Part shown: positions 45,402-53,665 of the stretch, piece after piece
Layout of the letters: each line of letters starts with the position of its first letter
How positions within the stretch are numbered: position 1 is the stretch's first letter
NCBI GenBank assembly: GCA_963788145.1
Contig: CAWBFQ010000006.1
Coordinates: 434,001-498,000, forward strand
Origin: UTCFX2 sp963788145
GTDB lineage: Bacteria > Chloroflexota > Anaerolineae > Anaerolineales > UBA4823
Reading direction: 5' to 3'
DNA length: 64,000 nt
Notes under the pieces: generated by a model
What the model saw: the letters and a program-made list of their open reading frames with translations, nothing else
Databases searched by the model: none
What the model was told of the DNA's origin: nothing
Program-made: the position numbers and the translations under genes

Positions 45402-46600
45402 ATGCTTGCAAAGAAATGGCTCTATGTTGGATTTACATCTGCTTTAGCTTTAATCAGCCTTGCAGCCTGTCAGGTTGCAGCGAAAACAAATCCATCGATT
45501 CCACAAGAAACGGTTCCGGTTGTATCTCCAACTCCCACAATTCCAATTACTGAGGTCCCTGTTGTCGTTGAGTCCGAGCCCACGCCCACGTGGTCGAGCC
45601 CACCCCCACCGCTGAGCCGATACAACCCTGTCTCCAGAACTAACGGGAGGAATTGAAAATGTGCCTGTTCCAGATGCAACACTGGTTGATCAGGCTAAAA
45701 TCAGAATATCTCAAAGCCAGTTTTAGGAGGAACTAGTAGAGTATGAATATAAATTGGCTACTGATTACGGGAACGTACCTCATCTTCTAGCTGTAGATAA
45801 GACTTCAGGAACGACTATATTAATTGCAAACAACATTGAGGGCAAATGGATCTGGAAAACGGCAGATCTTGGTGATATTGCCGGAATTTCCGGAATTTCT
45901 TTCACAGCGCAAGACAGGCAAAGCCAACATAGTAAAACAAATTTTGTTAATGCTTTAGACCAGTTCAATGGTCTCGGTTTAGGAACAGCGTATTAGAGTG
46001 CTTTTGCTCCGGGGAAGCAGGTTTTTAGACCCGCTCTAGACGTATTCACCTGGGGATATTTTGATAAGGCTTTTGAGCACGGTCAAACCGAATTCATGCC
46101 TATTGATTCTTTACAGCACTTGGTTTGGGCAAAAGAAAGACGATTGCCCGACTGGGTTTTATCTATAAAAGATCCAACTGCTCTGGAAAATGAAATCAGA
46201 AGCCACATAAGAAAGGTGGCTGATTATGCAAACCAATCAGATAATGGGGTGTTGTCTTCCTATCCATTTGTTTTAAATACTTCAGGTACCGGATTAGAAA
46301 GTAATCCAATCCTTCAAGCTGAAGCAACAAACGTGCCTTTGCTACGGGGAAATCGGTGGTTAATGAGCCAGGTTACTGGGGAAAGGGTACTCAATATTAT
46401 CGGGATCATGCGATGGAAGTGATTGGACCCGAATATATTGATATGGCTTTTGACGAGGCATACAAAGATTTCCCCATGGGGACACTTCTCCTTTTAAATG
46501 ACTCAATCCATTGAACGATTGCGAGTATTTGGGAGCGGGAGGAAATGCATCGGCTGCCGCTGTCAAAATCCAATTGTTGTTTGGGTTTGAGTGGTTGTAT
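45402..46600 (+). pseudogene. GH10 xylanase-like lipoprotein, decayed
   Basis: Starts as a lipoprotein (lipobox LAACQV, Thr/Pro linker with repeated SEPTPTWSS sequence). After a frame change it continues through in-frame TAGs at about 45726 and 45994. GH10-like sequence includes PIDSLQHLVWAKERRLPDWV, the HxLVWxxxxPxWV motif, IRSHIRKVADYANQ and, in the next frame, VIGPEYIDMAFDEAYKD with TLLLND. It then shifts again (ECYLGAGG-like) and is cut by an IS4 remnant near 46,600. The nucleophile region is lost. At least two stops and two shifts, so truly dead. Confidence 0.7.
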
Positions 46601-47372
46601 GGTCCATTTGGAGATTACAATGGGCTAGCATCAGACACTCGTTACAGGCCCACATACCACACTTGCTGCCCGGTAGTCTTCTCATTCAGGATTTGGGGTT
46701 CTTCGTTTTGGCCATGTTCAGGCTGTTGCATCGCAGGGAGCCTTTTCTGAGCCGTTGGAAGGCGGATCTCCTGGTTTTTCTGGCTGAAGGAGCTAAGCGA
46801 CCGGTAGAAATGGTATCTTTCTGAAACGCCAGGTGTCTGAAGTGGCTGAGTATGAAGTCTATCTAGGCCAGCGAACCCGCATGGCCTGTCGGATGGTTAG
46901 TGTCCGTTTGCCCCAACAAGTCGCCTCTCAGAGGCGTCGGCGTCTCAAATCGGGTGCCAAACGTCGTGGCATATCAAACAGCGGCCGCAACTTGGCGTTG
47001 TGTGATTGGATGGTCTTTGGACTAACCTGCCGGAAGACCGGCTTTCCTTCCACCAAATTCGGCTGTTACAACCTGCGCTGGCAAGTTGAACTGATCTTCA
47101 AACTATGGAAGTCACAAGCTGGTCTGAAAAATTTGGGCGGTCTGCGTCGCGAACGGGTGTTGTGCGAACTATATGCCAAACGATTGGCTTGGTGCTTACC
47201 ATTTCCTGATAGCCCCCTTGCGCTTCGTTACTTGATTGAACAGCAGGTCGAGATCAGCAGGCGCAAAGCCTGGTATGTTTTACAAGATCGAGCCAAGGCT
47301 TTGGCCCAAGTCCTTGGCATGGAACTCTTTAGATTGGAAGCTGAACTGGACCTATTGACCCAACGATTCTAG
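46601..47372 (+). pseudogene. IS4-family transposase remnant
   Basis: Frame 1 (to about 46824) gives PHLLPGSLLIQDLGFFVLAM. After a frame change the frame to 47372 gives YNLRWQVELIFKLWKSQAGL, the Y-(2)-R-(3)-E-(6)-K signature of IS4 transposases with the catalytic Glu. The first 150 or so residues are missing and no inverted repeats are seen. It truncates the GH10-like pseudogene. Confidence 0.75.
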
Positions 47373-47671
47373 CTTTGCCCGCGGAATAAGCGCAAAAAAC
47401 ATCTTTAGCTCTTATCGCGCCTCGGTTTCTGCCCAGCATTGGACAATCGAACAACTTGATCCCTTAGCCCGTGGATGGGTCGGCGACCCATCGCTCCCGC
47501 CCGCGTTCACCATCACGCTGGTCGAGCCCAGGTGGTCGCCCGATAGGTGTTTTGGCATGCCTGAATTGTAATCCCACAAATCAATTTGGAGAAGCGGGCT
47601 GGTTTAGCTACAAAACGGCGCGCTCACCAGGCCGCACCGCTATCGCTGTGACGAAATAGGAGCCGCATTCG
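47373..47671 (+). pseudogene. Possible remnant of a secreted protein
   Basis: Frame 1 is open from before the transposase stop to a TAA at 47569-47571 and reads NIFSSYRASVSAQHWTIEQL then WVGDPSLPPAFTITLVEPRW. A neighbouring frame continues FGEAGWFSYKTARSPGRTA to 47659. The composition looks coding but no start or family is seen. It may equally be noise in a decayed region. Confidence 0.3.
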
Positions 47672-47733
47672 ATTATACTTGAGCCATGCTGATCAGACAG
47701 ATTGTGGCTCGAATGGCGTGCCTGCTCGTGTTC
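47672..47733 (+). repeat. Direct repeat, copy 1: duplicated 5' end of the phosphodiester glycosidase gene
   Basis: About 90% identical by eye to 52030-52091. It includes the same TTATACTT box, a start codon and the first 15 or so codons (MLIRQIVARMACLLVF), then diverges and stops after 22 codons. It lies just downstream of the thioredoxin-like selenoprotein candidate and marks one edge of the redox locus. Confidence 0.75.
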
Positions 47734-47789
47734 TTGAGCACATGCAGGCCATAAATCGCGGGTCAACGCTCCGCGCTACTTGCTGCAAC

Positions 47790-48458
47790 TTACCCAGGGT
47801 CCGAATATTGTTCTGCAAGCAGCTGCTGGATTGCTGCCTCTGTTTCGGCGTAAGCGCCTTCACCGATATGGGTATAACGGATGTTTCCCCATTTATCAAT
47901 CAGATAGAGCGACGGCCAGTACCGGTTGCGGTAGGAGCGCCAGGTATCTCCGTTATTATCCTGAGTAACGGCATACGGGATATCCAATCTGATTAAGGCT
48001 TCTTTCAGGTTGTCCAGTTCGCGCTCGTGGGCGAATTCTGGATAGTGGTTGCCGATCACGACCAATCCCTCTGGACCATATTGTAGATGCCATTCCCTCA
48101 ACGAGGGAATCACGTTCTGGCAGTTTATTCAGCCAAAAGTCCACATATCCAGCAGCACCACCTTGCCGCGCAGGTCTGTTAACCGCAGGGGTTGATCCAC
48201 GTTCAGCCAGACCTCATTGTTGAGTTCCGGGGCAGGCCCTAAATTTGGCAAGGTTTTGACGGCTGATTCGGATGGGATAGAGGTAACTTCTGTGCTTGTT
48301 GCCGCAGCTGAGACCGGCGCTGGCTTCGTAATTTCGGGGCCTGAATCTGTGGGTCTTTGAGCGACCGTTGGCTCTATTTTCGTGGATTGGTTATCGATGC
48401 TGGCGGTACGACAACCGCTTAACAATAAGATTACCGGAAAAATCCATCTCAATTTCAT
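47790..48458 (-). CDS. Thioredoxin-like (TlpA-type) lipoprotein with UGA at the catalytic Cys: candidate selenoprotein
   Basis: Read through one TGA, 222 residues. Lipobox LLSGC near residue 16, then a Ser/Thr/Pro linker. The thioredoxin fold begins at LTDLRGKVVLLDMWTFG; the next codons are TGA-ATA-AAC-TGC, so the active site reads U-I-N-C where homologs have C-I-N-C. The frame continues unbroken (VIPSLREWH, GLVVIGNHYPEF, NRYWPSLYLIDKWG with the cis-Pro). A stem-loop lies 18 nt after the TGA. Alternatives are a TGC-to-TGA nonsense mutation or base-call error. Third gene of a leftward unit with a response regulator and kinase; it should act outside the membrane. Confidence 0.72.
48092..48110 (-). 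promoter_or_regulatory. SECIS-like stem-loop downstream of the in-frame UGA
   Basis: On the coding strand ATTCCCTC-GTT-GAGGGAAT forms a perfect 8-bp stem with a three-base loop beginning with G. It starts 18 nt after the UGA and places the loop 26 nt from it, within the range seen for bacterial SECIS elements, which need a G near the start of the apical loop. It also encodes part of the protein (IPSLRE). Confidence 0.6.
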
Positions 48459-48510
48459 CGGCTGACCTCTTCATACGGATAAGGATAGATTCCTTACTCA
48501 AATAGGTTTC

Positions 48511-49746
48511 TTATCCTGTCGGTAATGTCATCTGAAAACTTGTGGTCCCGGGCTGGCTGATTACTGAGATCTGTCCGCCGTGCGCTTCGATGATCCCGCG
48601 CGCAATTGCCAAACCCAGGCCAGTTCCGCCAGTTGCACGGTTACGAGATTTTTCACTTCTATAAAACCGCTCGAATATGAATGGCAGGTCTTCGGCTGAA
48701 ATCCCATCACCATTATCCGTGACATCAACCTGGATTCCGGCGCTTGTTCTTCGGGCGCGAACTTGCACGCTCCCGCCTGGTGGTGTGTAACGGATGCTGT
48801 TTCCTATCAGATTGCTTAATGCCCGCCCGATCCGTTGAGCATCGATGTAGACTGGATCGATGCCGGTATCGACCTGTCCGCTCAGGGTCACCTGGTTCTT
48901 TTCGGCCAGGGCGGAGAAGCTTTCCAATGTGTCGGATATCAGGTCAGTCAGCGAATTGTTTTCACGCTTTAAGGGAATACCGCCAGCATCGAGCTGAGCC
49001 ATTTGGAAAAGATCATCGATTAACAGGGAAAGTGCTCCAATTTCGCGCTGGGTGGTGGTCAGGTAGCGTTGAACAGTCTGGTGATCTTCTACCACGCCAT
49101 CCGCTAACGCCTCGACCATCGCCCGGATCGATGCTAAGGGCGTTTGCAGGTCATGGCTGACCCAGGCGATTAAATCCCGCCGAAGGGTTTCCATTTCGCG
49201 CTGTTTGCGGTCCGCTTCCTGAAGCTGAATCGCCATCTGGTTGATGCTTTCTGCAAGATGAGCGATCTCGTCTTTTCCCCTGACGTTTGCTCTTGTTTTC
49301 AAATTGCCTTTGGCCACCTGATGAACCGCTTGTTCAAGCGTCCGCAATCGATCGGTGATGGTGTTTGAGAGGAAAAGCCCCAATATCATCGCAATCCCGC
49401 CTGCAAACAGCAGCAACACGGTCGCAAGCAACAAATCATGCTGGCTGGCGAACATCAAATTGGCCGTCACCCAGACGTTCAGGAAGGTCAGCACGCTTGC
49501 AAGGGCATACCCTCCAAGCAGCGTCCAGCGAATGGTGGGTGAGCGGTGGATCCACCCCACCCGATAAGCCAGGTAACCTGCCAGGATAGATGCGATCGCT
49601 GTGATGGAGAGGAACTGCACCATCAGGTACAAATCATTCAACGGCGGACGCATGAGCTGAGTGAATATCCACAGTGATAATACAATTACCAGAACCACGC
49701 CCGCAATGAAGCGCGCTAACAATGGTATATGAGCGATTTTTTTCAT
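48511..49746 (-). CDS. Sensor histidine kinase of the redox locus
   Basis: 411 residues. Four membrane segments in the first 130 residues (FIAGVVLVIVLSLWIF, FLSITAIASILAGYLAY, LLGGYALASVLTFLNVW, LLLFAGGIAMILGLF) with little extracytoplasmic sequence, so it senses within or at the membrane. A HAMP linker, H-box WVSHDLQTPLASIRAM, N-box LIGNSIRYTPPGG, G-boxes DNGDGIS and GTGLGLAIA follow. It pairs with the response regulator 22 bp upstream. The candidate selenoprotein starts about 50 bp downstream. Confidence 0.9.
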   Translation of the reverse strand: MKKIAHIPLLARFIAGVVLVIVLSLWIFTQLMRPPLNDLYLMVQFLSITAIASILAGYLAYRVGWIHRSPTIRWTLLGGYALASVLTFLNVWVTANLMFASQHDLLLATVLLLFAGGIAMILGLFLSNTITDRLRTLEQAVHQVAKGNLKTRANVRGKDEIAHLAESINQMAIQLQEADRKQREMETLRRDLIAWVSHDLQTPLASIRAMVEALADGVVEDHQTVQRYLTTTQREIGALSLLIDDLFQMAQLDAGGIPLKRENNSLTDLISDTLESFSALAEKNQVTLSGQVDTGIDPVYIDAQRIGRALSNLIGNSIRYTPPGGSVQVRARRTSAGIQVDVTDNGDGISAEDLPFIFERFYRSEKSRNRATGGTGLGLAIARGIIEAHGGQISVISQPGTTSFQMTLPTG

Positions 49747-49768
49747 AATTCGTTTATTCTAGCTCCCC

Positions 49769-50458
49769 TTATGGCTCGAATTTATAACCTATCCCCCACA
49801 CAGTTTGTAAATGTGTGGGGTTGGATGGATCGGGTTCGATTTTTTCCCGCAAACGGCGGATATGGACGGTGACCGTGCTGGGGTCGATGAAGTCTGCCCC
49901 GCCCCAAATATGATCCAATAATTGATCGCGAGTGAAAACCTGGCGAGGGTGGCTGGCAAGATGGTAGAGCAGATCGAACTCTTTGGCTGTCAGAATAATC
50001 TCGGTCTGATTAAGGTTGACTAAATGAGTGCGGGGATCGATCACCAGATCTGTGTAGTTTATGGGCGATTCGCTCTCTTTTTGATCCGGGCCATGAGTGC
50101 GCCTCAGCACAGCCCGCACCCGGCTGACAAGCTCCTGCGGACTGAAAGGCTTAACCACGTAATCATCCGCGCCCATCTCCAACCCTGCGATACGATCCGA
50201 TTCTTCTCTGCGCGCAGTGAGCATAATTATTGGCACATCGCTCCGATCGCGCAACCAGCGTGTGATCGTCAGGCCGTCCACTTTCGGGAGCATCAAGTCC
50301 AGGATCACCAGATCGGGAAGCTGCCGGTTGAGCAGGTCCAACGCGGTTTTTCCGTCTTCAGCATGCTGAACTTGATATCCTGCCCGGCGCATATAGAGGC
50401 TAACGACCTCCGCGATGCTCGGCTCGTCTTCAATAATCATGATCTGTGTCTTGCTCAT
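49769..50458 (-). CDS. OmpR-family response regulator of the redox locus
   Basis: 229 residues. Receiver: IMIIEDEPSI, phospho-Asp in DLVILDLMLPKVDG, MLTARR and DYVVKPFSP. Winged-helix DNA-binding domain: LTAKEFDLLYHLASHPRQVF and VTVHIRRLREKIE, ending VWGIGYKFEP. First gene of the leftward unit and divergent from the TlpA-ccdA pair 190 bp away, which it probably controls (inference). Confidence 0.93.
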   Translation of the reverse strand: MSKTQIMIIEDEPSIAEVVSLYMRRAGYQVQHAEDGKTALDLLNRQLPDLVILDLMLPKVDGLTITRWLRDRSDVPIIMLTARREESDRIAGLEMGADDYVVKPFSPQELVSRVRAVLRRTHGPDQKESESPINYTDLVIDPRTHLVNLNQTEIILTAKEFDLLYHLASHPRQVFTRDQLLDHIWGGADFIDPSTVTVHIRRLREKIEPDPSNPTHLQTVWGIGYKFEP

Positions 50459-50647
50459 CAGTTCTCCTGATTGATCGTACCGATATTTACTTAATCGCTG
50501 GCGAAGAATCTATTACGGAAAGGTTACAGAATTTTCTCACATGTTCAGCATATTGTAAGTTTTCATCTCGAAAAACGTAAGAGTTTTCAGGCAAAATCAA
50601 GTATAGAACGATGGAAATTCACATTTGCGAACAATTTGGAGGTTAGA

Positions 50648-51340
50648 ATGAAATTCTGGAAGTCCCTTACGTATTTATCTCTTCTGAGCGTTTTTGTCCT
50701 GTCTGCATGCAGTGGCAGTACGCCCACCGAAGAACCGGCGATGGAGCAAGCGCCCACCGCAACCGAAGCCATGATGGACAAACCCACTGAAGCAGCCATG
50801 ATGGACAAACCCACCGACGAAGCCATGATGGATAAACCTACTGACGAAGTCATGATGGATAAACCTACTGACGAAGCCATGATGGAAATGCCCGCTTGGT
50901 TCTCAATCCCGCTGACGGATGTTCGCAGCGGGGATTCCTACACGATTGCGGATTTCAAAGGTAAAGTGATCCTGGTCGAGAATATGGCTGTTTGGTGCAG
51001 CAACTGTTTGAAACAGCAAAACCAGGTTTTAGAATTGCATCAATTGTTAGGAGAAAACGATGATCTGGTCAGCCTGGGACTGGGAATCGATCCAAACGAG
51101 GATGCGCAGAAGCTTAGAGGCTATATCGATAGTAAAGGGTTCGATTGGATGTACTCGGTTGCGCCGGCAGAACTGAGCCGGGAGATCAGTAACCTTTACG
51201 GAGCGCAATTCCTTAACCCTCCTTCGGCGCCAATGTTGATCATTGACCGACATGGAAATGTGCACCCGCTGCCTTTTGGAATAAAGAGCGCGGCAGAGCT
51301 GCAGAAAGCGCTCGAGCCTTTCATGAATGAGGAGATGTAG
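50648..51340 (+). CDS. TlpA-like thioredoxin lipoprotein with Met-rich repeat linker
   Basis: 230 residues from ATG 50648 (GGAGG at 50638-50642). Lipobox LSACSG is followed by four copies of a nine-residue unit, AMMDKPTDE, encoded by a 27-bp tandem repeat. The thioredoxin fold has the active site VWCSNCLK (CxxC) and cis-Pro in PPSAPMLIIDRHG. It reduces periplasmic or surface disulfides, fed by the downstream CcdA. Unlike the leftward paralogue it keeps both Cys. The Met-rich linker might also bind Cu(I). Confidence 0.88.
   Translation: MKFWKSLTYLSLLSVFVLSACSGSTPTEEPAMEQAPTATEAMMDKPTEAAMMDKPTDEAMMDKPTDEVMMDKPTDEAMMEMPAWFSIPLTDVRSGDSYTIADFKGKVILVENMAVWCSNCLKQQNQVLELHQLLGENDDLVSLGLGIDPNEDAQKLRGYIDSKGFDWMYSVAPAELSREISNLYGAQFLNPPSAPMLIIDRHGNVHPLPFGIKSAAELQKALEPFMNEEM
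50768..50875 (+). repeat. 27-bp tandem repeat, four copies, in the TlpA-like gene
   Basis: The unit starts GCCATGATGGA(C/T)AAACC and encodes AMMDKPT-(D/E)-(E/A). Copies differ at only a few third positions, and one codes Val for Ala. Copy number can change in frame. Confidence 0.9.
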
Positions 51341-51342
51341 AG

Positions 51343-52008
51343 ATGTGGACCTCGCTGACGCTTGGCCTGTTGGCTTCTGCCAGCCCTTGTGTTTTACCGC
51401 TTTACCCCGGTTTTCTGGCTTATTTGAGCGGAAATCAGGATCTCTCCCAAACACATCGCAGCCGGTACCTGTTGGGATTTTTCGTCTTGTTGGGTGTGTT
51501 AACGATGATGTTGATCCTTGGAGCGGTGATCACATTGATTTCGGTCTCTGTCGGCGAGGCTCTCTCCATTTTGATACCCCTTGCAGATTTGTTGATCTTA
51601 AGCCTGGGCGTGATGTTGATCTTGAACCGCAATCCATTCAAATCCTTACCCCAGATCCAGGTCCCTTTGTTTTCGCACCCCCTGGCCAATGCTTTCTTAT
51701 ATGGTCTGCTGTATGGGCCGATCGCTCTTCCATGTTCCGGTCCGCTGGTGATTGGGATTTTTGCCTATTCGTTTTCGGTGCAGGAAGCGCTCAGTAAACT
51801 CAGCGTATTCTTATGGTTTGGAATAGGATTTGGGTTGCCGCTGTTATTGCTCTCGTTTCTTTCAGGGGCGTCAGCTCGCCACATTACCGGCTTTTTTGCA
51901 CGCCATTCCAGGGTTGTGAACCTGGTGGGTGGTCTGCTGCTCGTTGGGCTAGCGATTTATGACCTGGCAGTAAACTGGGATCTCATCCGCTCCTATCTGA
52001 TCGTTTAG
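51343..52008 (+). CDS. ccdA: CcdA-type transmembrane thiol-disulfide carrier
   Basis: 221 residues with six predicted helices. The two redox cysteines lie in SASPCVLPLYPGF (TM1) and LPCSGPLVIG (TM4), the DsbD/CcdA pattern. It moves reducing equivalents from cytoplasmic thioredoxin to the extracytoplasmic thioredoxin-like lipoproteins. It starts 2 bp after the TlpA-like gene, so the two are co-translated. It could also serve the UxxC protein. Confidence 0.9.
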   Translation: MWTSLTLGLLASASPCVLPLYPGFLAYLSGNQDLSQTHRSRYLLGFFVLLGVLTMMLILGAVITLISVSVGEALSILIPLADLLILSLGVMLILNRNPFKSLPQIQVPLFSHPLANAFLYGLLYGPIALPCSGPLVIGIFAYSFSVQEALSKLSVFLWFGIGFGLPLLLLSFLSGASARHITGFFARHSRVVNLVGGLLLVGLAIYDLAVNWDLIRSYLIV

Positions 52009-52029
52009 ATCCCGCCAGAGTAAAACTCT

Positions 52030-52091
52030 ATTATACTTAAGCCATGATGATCAGACAAATTGTGGCTGGAATGGCGTGCCTGATCGTGTTC
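52030..52091 (+). repeat. Direct repeat, copy 2: true 5' end of the phosphodiester glycosidase gene
   Basis: Matches 47672-47733 in the same orientation. It covers the TATACT box at 52032-52037, the ATG-ATG start and the beginning of the signal peptide (MIRQIVAGMACLIVF). Confidence 0.75.
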
Positions 52092-53576
52092 ATATCCGCA
52101 GGCGCGCCAAAACCGCTTACCGCATTATCTCATTCAGATATATTATCTGAGTCGGATGGTTCTGATCCCTGGTTATCTCTTGCCGCGGGGATTGACTATC
52201 GCGAATTCTTTTTAGCTGACCCCAACCGTGTTTATGTTACCCGCCTCGATCGTCAAAATTCGCATGCGATCATCGATACCAGCCTGGCGAACGGATCGTT
52301 GAGCGCCGGACTGGAGCCTATCAGCGCTCAGGCTGACCGGTATGATCAAGCCCTCAGCTTCCGGGATGGCGCCTGGGGAGGGCGTTATCAGGTGGTTGCG
52401 GCGATTAATGGCGGCTTCTTCGATACCACAACTGGCTTCCCAACCGGCGGAATATTCCATTCGGGTTGGTACGCGCTCCGTTTTAGCGACCGCCAGACGA
52501 TAGGCGGTTTCGCATGGCGCTCAGATCGGCAGAGTTTTATCATCGAATGCACAGTTCAGCCGCCAGGAAAACAGCGATTGATCTTGATGGCGACCGACGA
52601 GTCGATCCCTTTTCAAGGCATTAACTCGCCAAGAGAAAAGGACGAATTAATCTTATATACCCCGCAATACGGCCCGACCACCCCGGTCTCTGAATCTGGG
52701 TTGGAAATCCTGGTTGAGCTCGGGCGTCCGTTGATGCTGCTGCCCGAATCGGAGGTCATAACCGGGACGGTGCGCGAAATCCGTAAAAATCAGGGACAGA
52801 CTCTCCTCCCCTTTGATCATATCGTTTTTTCTGCAGATGGCGAAGCTGCTCAGGCGATGAGCGGTAAGTTTATGCCCGGTGATCAAGTGGGTGTGAAAAT
52901 GGAAGTCAGGCATCTCGATGATGGCTGTCGTAAGGAGCGTTCGGAGGGTCTTGAAGGAACTGTTGCCGGGGTTACTGGCAGCTATGTGTTTTTACGCGAT
53001 GGAAAAATCCAAGCCATCAATGATCTGGGTTCTGTGCTGCGCAACCCACGCACAGCAGTCGCTCTGAATGATCGTTACATCTATTTCATTGTTGTTGATG
53101 GGCGCGACCAGCTCCGCAGCCTGGGGATGAGCATGGTTGAGTTGGCCCTTTTTGCAAAACTTCGTTTGAGCGCTACCTGGGGCGTCGCGATGGATGGCGG
53201 CGGTTCATCAACCATGGTTGTCAATGGCGAGGTCAAAAACAACCCCAATGCCGAGACGATGATGCGCATCCGTCCGGATAAAACGCCCCGCGCAGTCGCA
53301 AATGGTCTGATGATGGCTATCTGGCAACCCCCGGAGCATTCTCAGCGCTTCCAGGTTGGCATGAAGGTCGTCATTTCTTCTGCTGGGGATGCCAATCTGC
53401 GCCTTGGTCCGGGCATAAATTACGCTTCACTCGCTGTGCTTTCCGCCGGAACACAAGGCGTTATCCTGGACCACCCACTGGACGGGATATTAGCAAAGGG
53501 ATATCATTGGTGGCAGGTTGCCTTTGGAGACCAGGTTGGTTGGGTGAGCGAATCCGTGTTGGAGCCTGAAGAATAA
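52044..53576 (+). CDS. Exported phosphodiester glycosidase (NAGPA/DUF2233) with SH3 domain
   Basis: 510 residues. Signal peptide to about residue 23. The NAGPA-like domain has VVAAINGGFFDTTTGFPTGG, TAVALNDRYIYFIVVDGRD and the glycine-rich GVAMDGGGSSTMVVNGEV. This fold cleaves GlcNAc-1-phosphodiester or related exopolysaccharide linkages. The C-terminal 70 residues are an SH3b domain (NLRLGPGINYASLAVL, HWWQVAFGDQVGWV) for wall binding. Cell-envelope remodelling is likely. Its 5' end is duplicated at 47672. Confidence 0.87.
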   Translation: MMIRQIVAGMACLIVFISAGAPKPLTALSHSDILSESDGSDPWLSLAAGIDYREFFLADPNRVYVTRLDRQNSHAIIDTSLANGSLSAGLEPISAQADRYDQALSFRDGAWGGRYQVVAAINGGFFDTTTGFPTGGIFHSGWYALRFSDRQTIGGFAWRSDRQSFIIECTVQPPGKQRLILMATDESIPFQGINSPREKDELILYTPQYGPTTPVSESGLEILVELGRPLMLLPESEVITGTVREIRKNQGQTLLPFDHIVFSADGEAAQAMSGKFMPGDQVGVKMEVRHLDDGCRKERSEGLEGTVAGVTGSYVFLRDGKIQAINDLGSVLRNPRTAVALNDRYIYFIVVDGRDQLRSLGMSMVELALFAKLRLSATWGVAMDGGGSSTMVVNGEVKNNPNAETMMRIRPDKTPRAVANGLMMAIWQPPEHSQRFQVGMKVVISSAGDANLRLGPGINYASLAVLSAGTQGVILDHPLDGILAKGYHWWQVAFGDQVGWVSESVLEPEE

Positions 53577-53665
53577 TCCCAAGCAGCCTTTGAGGGGCTT
53601 TGGGTTCTAACGCCAGTTAATTTCTGGGTCGTCTGATGATCTCGAATTTGCCAGAGGAGGATAGT

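Noticed and set aside
45994..45996. In-frame TAG in the GH10-like sequence as a recoded codon
   Set aside because: A second in-frame TAG and frameshifts nearby show decay; no conserved site is involved.
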